DNA from: an uncultured bacterium
GTDB taxonomy: Bacteria; Verrucomicrobiota; Kiritimatiellia; UBA8416; CAMZLY01
Assembly: GCA_947311825.1 (NCBI GenBank)
Contig: CAMZLY010000010.1
Location: 1-42,120, forward strand
Direction of reading: 5' to 3'
Length of the DNA: 42,120 bases
The notes below the pieces were generated by a model. It searched no databases. It saw nothing but the letters and a program-made list of their open reading frames with translations, and was not told the DNA's origin. Position numbers and translations under genes: made by a program. This document shows positions 8,793 to 17,431 of this stretch, piece after piece (positions within the stretch are counted from its first letter, which is position 1; each line of letters opens with the position of its first letter).

Positions 8793-9760
8793 TCATAATC
8801 CAATTCATTATAATTCTAACCTGTCTTATTGGTGCTTCATTTTATGCCGGAATAGAAACAGGCATCATCTCTATTCATAGAATGCGCCTAGAACACAAGC
8901 ATAGACTTGGCGACGAAGCTGCGGGCAAACTACGTGATTACCTCGATAATCCCGACCGATTACTTGGAACAACCTTAGTTGGTACTAATATCTGCGTCGT
9001 TATTGTATCTGTAGTCATTGCTGGAATTACAACAGAAAAACTTGGTTCATGGGCAGAAATACCAACAACACTGCTAACGGCTTTAATAGTTCTTATTTTT
9101 AGCGAATATCTTCCAAAAATATGGTTCCACAGTAGACCACAAGAAAGATGCGGTCGCTTTGTAGGCTTTCTATATTTCTCAGAAATAATATTTATGCCAT
9201 TATCCAAAGCGATAATTTGGATAACCAGCACACTTATGCCCGGTCTAAAGAAATCTTTTTCCACATCCTCTAATTTTGTTACTAAAGAAGACCTGAAAAT
9301 ATTGACAAAAGAAAGCGAAGATGTAGGCGAGCTATCAAGTGAAGAGCGGCTAATGATTAATCGTGTTTTTGAACTATCACATAAAAACGTACGGCAAATT
9401 ATGATTCCTATAAATAAAGTTGTTTTTGTAAATGACGATATTACATTAACCGATTTTTTTAAAGTTGCACGAAACTCAGGGTTCACAAGAATCCCCGCCT
9501 ATAACGTAAAAGACGAAAAATTTGTCGGTATTATAAACGTATTCTTCGTTCTTTCTGTGCCAGAATCGCAACACGACAGAAAAATATCAGAATTTATACG
9601 CCCCCCACTCTTCATCACAGAAAATATGCCAGTTGATGATGTATTACCACGCCTGCGACATTCACGAAACCCAACCTGTCTAGCAACCGATAACAACGGA
9701 AAAGTTACAGGGCTAGTCGCACTTGAAGACATCCTAGAAGAAATTGTCGGAGAACTTTAA
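8789..9760 (+). CDS. CNNM/CBS membrane protein, short paralogue without CorC_HlyC domain
   Basis: A 323-aa paralogue of the preceding gene: transmembrane CNNM domain (IIIQFIIILTCLIGASFYAG, GTTLVGTNICVVIVSVVIAG, IFSEYLPKIW) followed by a CBS pair (RQIMIPINKVVFVNDDIT to GLVALEDILEEIVGEL). It ends right after the second CBS domain and so lacks the C-terminal acidic CorC_HlyC domain of its neighbour. Such tandem long/short CNNM pairs could form hetero-oligomers, but that is inference. AAGGAGG within the end of the preceding gene serves its ATG, and the start overlaps the upstream stop by four bases. Its stop overlaps that of the opposing purD by three bases. Confidence 0.85.
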   Translation: MIIIQFIIILTCLIGASFYAGIETGIISIHRMRLEHKHRLGDEAAGKLRDYLDNPDRLLGTTLVGTNICVVIVSVVIAGITTEKLGSWAEIPTTLLTALIVLIFSEYLPKIWFHSRPQERCGRFVGFLYFSEIIFMPLSKAIIWITSTLMPGLKKSFSTSSNFVTKEDLKILTKESEDVGELSSEERLMINRVFELSHKNVRQIMIPINKVVFVNDDITLTDFFKVARNSGFTRIPAYNVKDEKFVGIINVFFVLSVPESQHDRKISEFIRPPLFITENMPVDDVLPRLRHSRNPTCLATDNNGKVTGLVALEDILEEIVGEL

Positions 9761-11022
9761 AGAGCCTTCTTACCTATATCAGTACGATACTGTGCTTGAT
9801 CAAATTCAATATGCGTAAGAGAAACATACACTTTATCAAGAGCACTCCGTAAATCTTTACCCAAAGCTGTCACACCAAGAACTCTACCGCCACTAGTTAC
9901 AACTTTATCATCCTTAATAGCTGTTCCCGCATGAAAGACTATTACATTTTCTTTTACAGCACCGTCCTGCAAGCCTAAAACGGCATCACCCTTGTTATAA
10001 CTACCAGGGTAACCGCCAGCAGCCATAACCACACACGCACAAGACTCATCACGCCATTCAATCATGTCATCACGTAAAGTACCATCTATACAAGCCTGCA
10101 AAACAGGAACCAAATCACCTTTTATACGCGGAATTACCACTTGTGTTTCAGGATCACCAAACCTACAATTAAACTCTAGTACTTTTACGCCCTCAGCAGT
10201 CACCATCAAACCGGCATACATAACACCCTGATATTTTATTCCACGTTTTTTTAATTCATCTAAAGTCCGCTGAAAAACCTCTTCTTTCACAACTGGCCAA
10301 AGCTCATCAGTCATAATAGGTGCCGGTGAATATGCCCCCATACCACCAGTATTAGGACCTTTATCGCCATTAAATGCACGTTTATGATCTTGTGATGATG
10401 ATAACATCAAAATATTTTCACCATCAATCAAAGCAAGAATAGAAACCTCTTCACCAACGAGACATTCCTCCACCAGCAGCTCACTTCCTGCATCACCGAA
10501 TTCACGAGCCACAAGTACATCATTAATAGCTTTTTCAGCATCTTTATTATCAGCACAAATATAAACGCCCTTACCGGCAGCAAGCCCATCAGCCTTAATT
10601 ACAAGAGGAAAGCTATGATCCGCAACATAAGCAAGGGCATCATCAGCACTTACAAAACTAACAGCACTAGCCGTGGGCACACCACCAGCCTGCATTATTT
10701 CTTTTGCAAACAACTTACTTCCCTCTAATAACGCCGCAGCCTTATTAGGACCAAATACCAATAAACCGGCATCATTAAAACGATCAGTTAAACCCGCACA
10801 AAGCGGAACTTCGGGACCAACAACTGTAATATCCGGTTTATTTTCAATAGCCCACCGCAATAAGCCGTCGACATCCTCTGCACCAATATCAAGGTTTGTA
10901 CATATCTCTAAAGTACCGGCATTACCAGGAGCACAAAACAACTCAGGCTTACAGCTGTCACTCGCCAATTTCCACGCCAACGTATGCTCACGACCACCAC
11001 CACCAACAACAAGAATTTTCAT
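9757..11022 (-). CDS. purD: phosphoribosylamine--glycine ligase (GARS)
   Basis: An ATP-grasp enzyme that joins glycine to phosphoribosylamine in step two of purine synthesis. At 421 aa it has the usual length. It starts MKILVVGGGGREHTLAWKLA, has VVGPEVPLCAGLTD near 70, the ATP-binding phrase FPLVIKADGLAAGKGVYI near 137, EEVSILALIDG, the metal and substrate loop GDKGPNTGGMGAYSPAP near 220 and FNCRFGDPETQVVIPRI near 285. ATGAGG precedes the ATG. It is not next to other pur genes; purC lies 16 kb away in the same orientation. Its stop codon overlaps that of the convergent CNNM gene, leaving no room for a dedicated terminator between them. Confidence 0.95.
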   Translation of the reverse strand: MKILVVGGGGREHTLAWKLASDSCKPELFCAPGNAGTLEICTNLDIGAEDVDGLLRWAIENKPDITVVGPEVPLCAGLTDRFNDAGLLVFGPNKAAALLEGSKLFAKEIMQAGGVPTASAVSFVSADDALAYVADHSFPLVIKADGLAAGKGVYICADNKDAEKAINDVLVAREFGDAGSELLVEECLVGEEVSILALIDGENILMLSSSQDHKRAFNGDKGPNTGGMGAYSPAPIMTDELWPVVKEEVFQRTLDELKKRGIKYQGVMYAGLMVTAEGVKVLEFNCRFGDPETQVVIPRIKGDLVPVLQACIDGTLRDDMIEWRDESCACVVMAAGGYPGSYNKGDAVLGLQDGAVKENVIVFHAGTAIKDDKVVTSGGRVLGVTALGKDLRSALDKVYVSLTHIEFDQAQYRTDIGKKAL

Positions 11023-11272
11023 AAGATTGCCTCATATAATTATCAATAAAATAGTAAGAGAGCAACATACCACTCCCCCCTTTTTTATTCAATAGCAAAA
11101 TACAACCAAAATATTCGAAAGTAACTACCTATCTCCGAGAGGTAGACCGCCGCAATATTTTCTCTTTTCCCTGTTAATCCTATCAAAATCCTTTTCCATT
11201 TTTCCTTTATTATTCGACTATTATCATTTATCCTTCCCCTCTTACTAACAAAACATACTTGGAGTTATTTTA

Positions 11273-12049
11273 ATGAATACCGATAAACAACCACCACTGC
11301 GCCAACGCATGGCACGTATTTTTGACCACGGCTTCTCTGCTATGGATATCGCAGAACCGCTCGCATCCCTAGACGGCAATCAACCAGCACTAATAGCCAA
11401 AGATTTTATGCTGGCAAAAAACTTAGAAATTATTGGCATACGAAAGGATGCCCAGGTTATAGGATATGCATCACAGAAAGACCTAAATAACGGCGAATGT
11501 AAAGATTTTCTACACCAATTTGATAATAATATAATTTCAGATTCAGCATCTATTGCCGATGTTATTATTAAACTTTCAAAATCTGAATTTTGTTTTATTT
11601 CCATTCTCGGTGCTGTTAGTGCAGTCGTAACCAAGCATGATATTGATAAACCCCCAGTAAGAATGTGGCTCTTCGGCATTGTAACTATTCTCGACATGTA
11701 TATTTCCAAGCAAGTAGAAATAGTATTTCCAAATGACGAATGGCAAACAAAGCTATCACCAAAGCGACTAGAAAAAGCGATAGAATTACAGAAAGAGCGC
11801 TTGCGAAGAAATCAACGTGCACATCTTATAGATTGCCTACAACTTACAGACAAAGCATATATTCTTTTAAAAGATGAAAAGAGCAAAGTAGATCTAAACT
11901 TTAAATCAAAACGTGATGCCGAACGTCAAATAAAAGATTTTGAATCATTAAGAAACAATCTCGCACATTCACAAAACCTAACCACTTATGACTGGAATAC
12001 AATTGTACGCCTAGCAGAACGACAAGAGATTATTTTAACAAGAGTATAG
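11273..12049 (+). CDS. two-domain protein: CBS-like N-terminal part, C-terminal HEPN-like motif (RNNLAH)
   Basis: A 258-aa soluble protein of unknown role. Residues 25-125 look like a CBS-type regulatory region (AMDIAEPLASLDGNQPALI, IGIRKDAQVIGYASQKDL, ISILGAVSAVVTKHDIDKPP). A helix-rich linker follows (MWLFGIVTILDMYISKQVEI), then a charged coiled stretch. The C-terminal helices carry LESLRNNLAHSQNL-like text with Arg227, Asn228 and His232, matching the R-N-x3-H (Rx4-6H) signature of HEPN domains, many of which are RNases. The pairing of a ligand-sensing domain with a possible RNase is of interest, but the motif alone does not prove activity. TTGGAG precedes the ATG. It stands alone, between purD (divergent) and a separate CBS protein on the opposite strand. 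Confidence 0.55.
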   Translation: MNTDKQPPLRQRMARIFDHGFSAMDIAEPLASLDGNQPALIAKDFMLAKNLEIIGIRKDAQVIGYASQKDLNNGECKDFLHQFDNNIISDSASIADVIIKLSKSEFCFISILGAVSAVVTKHDIDKPPVRMWLFGIVTILDMYISKQVEIVFPNDEWQTKLSPKRLEKAIELQKERLRRNQRAHLIDCLQLTDKAYILLKDEKSKVDLNFKSKRDAERQIKDFESLRNNLAHSQNLTTYDWNTIVRLAERQEIILTRV

Positions 12050-12149
12050 TACGCTTCAGGACTTCTGATCAAATCTTGTTTTCATACGAATAAACTTACG
12101 AGCCTCTTGGATTAAAAACCAAAATCAGGAAACACCTATAAACCATAGG

Positions 12150-12605
12150 CTACTCATGCTTCCATTCTTCATAATAATCCCAACTCATTGAAGCATTAAG
12201 GTTAGCCAATTCTTGGTTTTTCTCGCGAATAGTTGCTTTCATTACATCACCAGACGATATAAGACCAATATACGCCCCATCTTTCTTTACCAGCAGATGA
12301 CGTAACCTTAAACCCAAAAACATATCCATCAGTTTATAAACAGAATCATTCCATTCACAATATTTCAAATCCTTTCTCATATAATTGCCGATACTCTTAT
12401 TTACGCAGTCCAGCTCAAGCTTTGCAACGCAATGTAAAAGATCACGCTCTGTCCAGATACCAACAATCTCATCACCTCTTTTAATTAGTATGGCACCTAT
12501 TCTATTCTTTGCCATCAATGCAACTGCGGTGGCAATAGTAGTGGCTTCATCAACACTTACTAATTCTCTATTCTTGTCTTTAATCAAATCATCTGCTATA
12601 TTCAT
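12150..12605 (-). CDS. CBS-domain-pair protein
   Basis: A soluble protein of about 151 aa made almost entirely of two CBS motifs: VDEATTIATAVALMAKNRIG then GIWTERDLLHCVA, and YCEWNDSVYKLMDMFLGLRL then GLISSGDVMKATIREK. CBS pairs bind adenosyl ligands and sense energy state. The ORF track extends the frame to 12848, but that extension runs antisense through the NqrM-like gene and reads as nonsense. AGGAGA lies directly before ATGTTG, giving a six-base gap to the ATG at 12605, so that is the chosen start (MNIADDLIKDK). The gene is divergent from the NqrM-like gene with 46 bases between them. Confidence 0.85.
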   Translation of the reverse strand: MNIADDLIKDKNRELVSVDEATTIATAVALMAKNRIGAILIKRGDEIVGIWTERDLLHCVAKLELDCVNKSIGNYMRKDLKYCEWNDSVYKLMDMFLGLRLRHLLVKKDGAYIGLISSGDVMKATIREKNQELANLNASMSWDYYEEWKHE

Positions 12606-12651
12606 CAACATTCTCCTTTTTTTATCTAAGACATAGTAGGATATTTTTATT

Positions 12652-12906
12652 ATGAGTTCAATACTGATTATCATTTCAATTACAACACTATTTTTCGGGA
12701 TTGCGATACTCGCAATGTCAATAGGTCTAATTTTCAAGAATACGCCATTACACGGCGGATGTGGCAGTACCGTCGATGAAAGTGGAAAATTTATTCCCTG
12801 CGAATCATGCTCAGAAGAAGCTAAAGCTGACGGCAAGGAATTACACAAAGCACTTATAGATGATGACTTTATAAAAACTTTTGGTCAATTCGCTAAAGAT
12901 GCTTAA
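12652..12906 (+). CDS. NqrM-like (DUF539) single-span membrane protein with Cys cluster
   Basis: An 84-aa protein with one N-terminal membrane helix (ILIIISITTLFFGIAILAMS) ending in the phrase IGLIFKNTPLHGGCGS and then IPCESC. NqrM proteins have the same plan: a hydrophobic helix, M-A-(I/V)-G-x-I-F, a short basic stretch, then G-S-C-G and C-x-x-C. NqrM delivers or inserts the Fe centre held between NqrD and NqrE of the Na+-translocating NADH:quinone reductase. Here the nqr genes themselves are not in the window. The first CGS replaces the usual CGG, and the Cys spacing is slightly different, so this may be a diverged NqrM or a related DUF539 protein. TAGGAT precedes the ATG. Confidence 0.6.
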   Translation: MSSILIIISITTLFFGIAILAMSIGLIFKNTPLHGGCGSTVDESGKFIPCESCSEEAKADGKELHKALIDDDFIKTFGQFAKDA

Positions 12907-12953
12907 AAGACAAATAAAAGGAAGCTGATTGAGGTGAGTTCCCAGAAAAACAT

Positions 12954-12983
12954 TTGACTAAACAGCACTGCATCAGTCATACT
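12954..12983 (+). promoter_or_regulatory. possible promoter of the nfeD-floA operon
   Basis: TTGACT at 12954-12959 and CATACT at 12978-12983 are 18 bases apart and point toward nfeD. The match is moderate; the leader would be about 110 bases. Confidence 0.35.
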
Positions 12984-13098
12984 TAACTATATATTTACTA
13001 AAGAAAATATGGATGTTATTATTCATCCCAAAAACAGATATTAATTATTAATTCTGAGAACTCATATATTACCAAAAAAATCAAATAATTATCTTCAC

Positions 13099-14538
13099 AT
13101 GAAAAAACTAATATATCTTTTATTATCTATCATTATATTTTCAACACTAACTGCCTCCATAAATGCACAAACAAACAAAGAGTCAACTGCAGATATTGCC
13201 TACGTTATTCCCATTCACGATATGATCGAACGTGCACTAGTCTATGTTGTTAGACGTGGTGTTACTGAAGCAGAAGCACTTAATGCCAGTGTTATAATTA
13301 TTGATATGAATACGCCCGGCGGACGCCTGGACGCCACCGCAGAAATCATCAAAATCCTTACCTCCACCAAAATCCCAACATATACATTTGTTAATCCGGA
13401 TGCAATATCAGCCGGTGCCATCACCGCAATGGCAACCGACCATATCTATATGGCACCCGGCTCCAGAATTGGAGATGCAATGCCTATCATGATGTCGCCA
13501 TTACCAATGGGCGGTCCCAAAGCATTACCGAATGATCTAAAAGAGAAAGCCGTCTCCCCTACTGTAGCCATGATACGGGCCGTGGCACAACGCAAAGGAC
13601 ACGATGCCCAACTAGCAGAAGCCATGGTACGTGCTGAATTCGAATACAAAATTGGCGACAAGATAATCTGTCCTGCTGGTCAACTACTAACACTTACAAG
13701 CCAAGATGCCGAACAAATTATCGGCGAAGGCGATAATACACACCCACTACTCTCTGCCGGTACAGTAAACGATATAACAGCACTACTTAAGTCTATAGGT
13801 CACGAATCAGCAAAAGTGGTTACTTTAAAACCATCTGCCGTAGAAAAGCTTGCCAGAACCATTGATGGGTTTCCCATGTCAGGCATCTTACTTGCACTAG
13901 GGTTACTCGGATTATACATAGAATATAAAACACCCGGCTTCGGTATCCCCGGCATATCAGGTATACTAATACTCGCAATATGGTTCTGGGGCCATCACAT
14001 CGCCGGCATGGCAAATATCCTTGAAATATCAATATTTACTATCGGTATCATTCTTTTACTCGCCGAAATATTCATTATCCCAGGATTTGGTTTGGCAGGC
14101 ATTACTGGAATGCTCCTCATCTTCATCAGTCTCTTTATGTCAATGCTCGCCACGCCACTATCCTCACCCCACTGGTACGCACCTCCATCACTGGAAGATA
14201 TTCACCATGCCGTACTTAATCTTAGCGTCGCCCTTATTCTCGCAAGCATCAGCGGTATAATATTGGCAAAGATACTACCAAAGTCTGCCATTTTTAACCG
14301 CCTATGCTTAGATACCGCAGAACACAAAAGCGCAGGCTACAGCTCCGCCCAAAAAACATCAACAGATCTTGTAGGCAAAAAAGGCATTTCAATTACCCAA
14401 CTACGCCCAAGCGGTATCGGTGAATTTGACAATAAAAGACTCGACGTCATCGCCTGCGGTTCATTTATAGATAAATCAACCAAGGTAATTGTTGCAGAAG
14501 TTCACGGAAACCGTATAATAGTCGAGAAATTTAGATAA
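13099..14538 (+). CDS. NfeD long form: membrane-bound ClpP-class serine protease with OB-fold tail
   Basis: A 479-aa exported membrane protein. It has a signal peptide (MKKLIYLLLSIIIFSTLTAS, cleavage after NAQ), a ClpP-like protease domain (VIIIDMNTPGGRLDATAEII; nucleophile Ser104 in DAISAGAITAMATDHIYMAP; a Lys around 141-150 would complete the Ser-Lys dyad), four or so membrane helices (GILLALGLLGLYIEYKTPGF, then ISGILILAIWFW, IFTIGIILLLAEIFIIPGFG, AGITGMLLIFISLFMSM) and the C-terminal NfeD OB domain (GKKGISITQLRPSGIGEFDN). Family members cleave hydrophobic stomatin-type partners; the flotillin FloA encoded two genes downstream is the likely partner. No clear ribosome site precedes the ATG at 13099. 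Confidence 0.92.
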   Translation: MKKLIYLLLSIIIFSTLTASINAQTNKESTADIAYVIPIHDMIERALVYVVRRGVTEAEALNASVIIIDMNTPGGRLDATAEIIKILTSTKIPTYTFVNPDAISAGAITAMATDHIYMAPGSRIGDAMPIMMSPLPMGGPKALPNDLKEKAVSPTVAMIRAVAQRKGHDAQLAEAMVRAEFEYKIGDKIICPAGQLLTLTSQDAEQIIGEGDNTHPLLSAGTVNDITALLKSIGHESAKVVTLKPSAVEKLARTIDGFPMSGILLALGLLGLYIEYKTPGFGIPGISGILILAIWFWGHHIAGMANILEISIFTIGIILLLAEIFIIPGFGLAGITGMLLIFISLFMSMLATPLSSPHWYAPPSLEDIHHAVLNLSVALILASISGIILAKILPKSAIFNRLCLDTAEHKSAGYSSAQKTSTDLVGKKGISITQLRPSGIGEFDNKRLDVIACGSFIDKSTKVIVAEVHGNRIIVEKFR

Positions 14539-14616
14539 AATAAATAATCATTTTGATTTTGTTATAGTTTTGTCGATAATCATTTTGTCAGCACAAAAAC
14601 ATAAAGAGGAGCAATT

Positions 14617-15084
14617 GTGGCCATAGAACTATTTTTTATACTACTAGCAGTCGGACTACTGTTACTCGGTGCAGAAATATTTGTACCAGGTGGTATTCTC
14701 GGCATCATAGGTGCCATTGCTCTCTTCGGGGCAATCATCCTTGGTTTCTCAGCATTCCCCGGTTATGGTGCAATCATTGCCATGGGTATAATTATCCTTG
14801 CCGGTATAGCAATAATACTCTGGATAAAATTCTTCCCTAAAACAACCATTGGTAAACAGATGACCATGTCGAAAGACTTAAAGACCTCAAAAGCATCAGA
14901 AGAAGGAATTGAAGAACTGCTCAACCAAACAGGCATCACAACCTCAAAACTAAGACCCAGTGGCTTTGCAGAAATAAACGGAAAAAGAAAAGACGTTATC
15001 ACCCGTGGCGAAATGATAGATATCGATAAACAAATAAAAGTAATTGAAATAGAATCAAATAGGATTGTGGTTAAAGAAATATAG
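14617..15084 (+). CDS. NfeD short form, membrane helices plus OB fold
   Basis: A 155-aa membrane protein matching the C-terminal half of the preceding NfeD: hydrophobic helices (IELFFILLAVGLLLLGAEIF, GGILGIIGAIALFGAIILGF and a third IIAMGIIILAGIAIILW) followed by an OB-fold with the same phrase TSKLRPSGFAEINGKRKDVI. Lacking the protease domain, it is the NfeD1a-type partner commonly found just before flotillin genes. The start is GTG, supported by AAAGAGGAG. It is likely in one operon with the long NfeD (78 bases upstream) and floA (97 bases downstream). Confidence 0.9.
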   Translation: MAIELFFILLAVGLLLLGAEIFVPGGILGIIGAIALFGAIILGFSAFPGYGAIIAMGIIILAGIAIILWIKFFPKTTIGKQMTMSKDLKTSKASEEGIEELLNQTGITTSKLRPSGFAEINGKRKDVITRGEMIDIDKQIKVIEIESNRIVVKEI

Positions 15085-15181
15085 TATTTTGTAATATCGG
15101 CTCTCAGAGTCGAAAGAGGTGGGCAAAGCCCAACGTCTACAAAAGGTTGTAAAGAAAACAAAAAACAAAGGAGAAGTTATA

Positions 15182-16213
15182 ATGGGAAAAGGTGGAGTAA
15201 TATTTTTAGGTATTCTAGTAATTGTAATTATTGCATTTCTTGCAATCATACTAAAATTTCTCGGCATCTGGGTTCGTGCCTTAATGTCTGGCGCAAAAGT
15301 GTCTATGATTGCCCTTATCGGCATGAAATTACGACGAGTACGACCGGACTTAATTATTGATGCCCGGATTAGACTGGTAAAATCAGGACTAGACTATTCA
15401 ACCAATGACTTGGAAGCTCATTTCCTCGCAGGTGGAGATGTAATAAATGTTGTTAACTCCCTGATTGCCGCTGATAAAGCTAATATTGAACTACCATTCA
15501 AACAGGCAACAGCCATTGACCTCGCCGGACGTGATGTCCTCGAAGCCGTACAAACAAGTGTAAACCCAAAAGTTATCGACTGCCCAGAATCTGGCACCGG
15601 CAGTAGTGGCTCTGGTATGTTGGATGCCGTGGCAAAGGATGGTATACGACTACTGGTAAAAGCCCGCGTAACAGTACGGGCAAATATCGAACGACTAGTG
15701 GGAGGGGCTAGCGAAGAAACAATTATTGCCCGTGTCGGACAAGGCATAGTAAGTGCCATCGGCTCCTCTGACTCATATAAAAATGTACTGGAAAATCCAG
15801 ATAAAATAAGCCGACGCGTTCTCGACAGCGGCTTGGATGCCCAGACCGGATTTGAAATTGTATCCATTGATATTGCAGATATCAGTGTTGCCGGAGTAGC
15901 AAATGTTGCCAACGTAGGTGCACAACTGGAAACAGAGCGTGCCGAAGCGGACAAACAGATGCGACAGGCAGAAGCCGAAGGACGTCGCGCCATGGCTGTT
16001 GCTACTGAACAGGAGATGCGTGCTCGTGTTCACGAAATGAAAGCAAAAGTTGTAGAAGCAGAAGCAGAAGTGCCACGCGCCATGGCACAGGCATTTAGAG
16101 ATGGAAACCTCGGCATAATGGACTACTACAAAATGAAAAACATTATTGCTGATAGCGATATGCGAAAAGCCATTGCCGGTGATGACTCAAATAGAACCAC
16201 GCACGAAAGCTGA
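15182..16213 (+). CDS. floA: flotillin-like protein FloA
   Basis: A membrane-microdomain scaffold of about 343 aa in the FloA (UPF0365) family, which organises functional membrane microdomains. An N-terminal hydrophobic anchor ([20 protein letters not shown]) is followed by the SPFH-like domain with [60 protein letters not shown] and [19 protein letters not shown]-terminal alanine/glutamate-rich coiled coil follows ([20 protein letters not shown]). The ORF track begins at 15119, but AAAGGAG lies seven or so bases before the ATG at 15182 and the family starts just before the anchor. It sits behind two NfeD genes, the classic nfeD-floA arrangement. Confidence 0.94.
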   Translation: MGKGGVIFLGILVIVIIAFLAIILKFLGIWVRALMSGAKVSMIALIGMKLRRVRPDLIIDARIRLVKSGLDYSTNDLEAHFLAGGDVINVVNSLIAADKANIELPFKQATAIDLAGRDVLEAVQTSVNPKVIDCPESGTGSSGSGMLDAVAKDGIRLLVKARVTVRANIERLVGGASEETIIARVGQGIVSAIGSSDSYKNVLENPDKISRRVLDSGLDAQTGFEIVSIDIADISVAGVANVANVGAQLETERAEADKQMRQAEAEGRRAMAVATEQEMRARVHEMKAKVVEAEAEVPRAMAQAFRDGNLGIMDYYKMKNIIADSDMRKAIAGDDSNRTTHES

Positions 16214-16235
16214 AATTGAAAAAAGATGTATAATG

Positions 16236-16276
16236 GGCTCTACCTGTCACACCGTAGACTTTTAGACAGGTGAGCC
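16236..16276 (+). repeat. strong stem-loop after floA
   Basis: GGCTCTACCTGTC pairs with GACAGGTGAGCC around a 16-base loop, with one bulged base. There is no T-run on the plus strand. It could be a transcript-end or mRNA-stabilising structure; a terminator call is not supported. Confidence 0.6.
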
Positions 16277-16290
16277 AACGCCACATAAAA

Positions 16291-16357
16291 CTGATAACTG
16301 ATAACTGATAACCCTCCTACATCGCTAATTCGAAGTATGAGGGGGCACTGATAACTA
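16291..16357 (+). repeat. CTGATAA tandem and a hairpin repeat just before the next start codon
   Basis: Three CTGATAA units at 16291-16311 are followed by a hairpin at 16312-16344: CCCTC-TAC-TCG pairs with CGA-GTA-GAGGG around CTAATT, with two mismatches. ACTGATAACTA then leads into the ATG at 16358. A closely similar hairpin followed by CTGATAACTT occurs at 28023-28072, also directly before a start codon. Confidence 0.7.
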
Positions 16358-16897
16358 ATGACTGCAATAGCCACTATAAATATTGAAAATATAATCCCTG
16401 TCATAATAGTATTTGGGGTTATAATTTCAAAAATAATGCAAGGTATAGCCAGCATGAAAAAGGTAAATCCTGCTCAGAATGATAAGTCAGCAGAAAAAGA
16501 CCCTGAGTATCGTGCTGCACCAAACGAATTAAGGAATTTTCTTGAAACATTGACCGGTATGCCACAAGAAATAAAAGCACCAACAGTTGCCGCCCCGCCA
16601 TTACCGCCACAACAAGCAGTAAAGACCAAGCGTACCACACACTATAAAAGAGATAAATCCCCTTTACCACCAGTAGTAACGCAGACAGCCACACCAGTAA
16701 AACCGGTAAAGAAAAAAACCGAATATCATAATCATACAAAATCAGCTAATTTTCATTGGAATAACGGAATGCGGCAAAAACAAATTTTGATTTCCCCGGC
16801 AGAAATTGCAAATGATTTAATATCCAGAAAATCATTAGCCAAAGCAATACTCCTAAAAGAAATACTTGATAAACCGGTAGCCCTACGGGAAGGGTAA
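16358..16897 (+). CDS. small membrane-anchored protein behind floA, unknown function
   Basis: A 179-aa protein I do not recognise by name. A single N-terminal membrane helix (IENIIPVIIVFGVIISKIMQ) is followed by a proline- and lysine-rich, low-complexity middle (APPLPPQQAVKTKRTTHYKR) and a more conserved-looking C-terminal helix (SLAKAILLKEILDKPVALRE). Proteins with an anchor, a disordered linker and an EIL-x-x-P-x-A-L-R tail behind flotillin genes occur in PVC bacteria, to my recollection, but this needs a search. It is 144 bases after floA with a stem-loop and hairpin repeat between. GAGGGGG 10 or more bases before the ATG is the only candidate ribosome site. Confidence 0.6.
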   Translation: MTAIATINIENIIPVIIVFGVIISKIMQGIASMKKVNPAQNDKSAEKDPEYRAAPNELRNFLETLTGMPQEIKAPTVAAPPLPPQQAVKTKRTTHYKRDKSPLPPVVTQTATPVKPVKKKTEYHNHTKSANFHWNNGMRQKQILISPAEIANDLISRKSLAKAILLKEILDKPVALREG

Positions 16898-16939
16898 AGT
16901 TAAAAGCTAAGCATAAATAATCCCTTCATTTTTTACCCT

Positions 16940-17383
16940 TTATTTTCTCCACACCTGCACCTTAATCTTACGCTTGCCCCACGCTATTGCCTGCTTATGA
17001 GAGCGAAAAAACAGATCAATATGATGTTTATCAATTGCCCCGCCGCGATCTTCAACACGACCATAACCGTATCCATCAATATACATAATAGTTCCGAACG
17101 GATAATACTTAGTATCCGCCGCAATTGTCCCCATTCGTGCCATTGTCCCACTTGCAGTCTGACCAACAACCTTTTTCTTCCCCTTATTAGGTCCATAACT
17201 ATACACCGCCCGTCCATACCAATTACGTTTCCAGCCGCAACATTTGCCACACTTGCAATAGCCGGTAGTCAATAACTCACGTGTAATCGGTTTTGCCCCC
17301 TTAGCAGGACGAAGCCCACGGCATCCGGCAACAGTAATAATCAGCATAATTAATAATATTGATGTAAGTTTCTTTATTGACAC
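16940..17383 (-). CDS. 3D-domain lipoprotein (double-psi beta-barrel, peptidoglycan-active family)
   Basis: A 147-aa exported lipoprotein: signal sequence MSIKKLTSILLIMLIITVAG with lipobox VAGC. The mature part carries the 3D domain: GYCKCGKCCGWKRN, TASGTMARMGTIAADTKYYP, FGTIMYIDGYGYGRVEDRGG and IDKHHIDLFF, i.e. the Asp residues that name the family are D in VEDRG, AIDKH and HIDLF. Related domains are found in MltA and Rpf2-type cell-wall hydrolases. Four closely spaced Cys (CKCGKCC) are unusual for the family core and may bind metal or form disulfides. The start codon is GTG. It is convergent with the gene after floA. Confidence 0.85.
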   Translation of the reverse strand: MSIKKLTSILLIMLIITVAGCRGLRPAKGAKPITRELLTTGYCKCGKCCGWKRNWYGRAVYSYGPNKGKKKVVGQTASGTMARMGTIAADTKYYPFGTIMYIDGYGYGRVEDRGGAIDKHHIDLFFRSHKQAIAWGKRKIKVQVWRK

Positions 17384-17431
17384 TTTTCTTTTCTCTTTTT
17401 CTTAGGACAGAAGGACAAGAGTAACACTATC

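Noticed and set aside
11118-11145. CTACCT...AGGTAG hairpin between purD and the CBS-HEPN-like gene
   Set aside because: Only six pairs and no T-run on either strand; not enough for a terminator or riboswitch call.
12606-12848. Upstream extension of the CBS gene in the ORF track
   Set aside because: It runs antisense through the NqrM-like gene; AGGAGA before the ATG at 12605 marks the real start.
15119-15181. 21-codon extension of FloA
   Set aside because: AAAGGAG sits seven bases before the ATG at 15182, and the extension reads as basic filler not found in the family.
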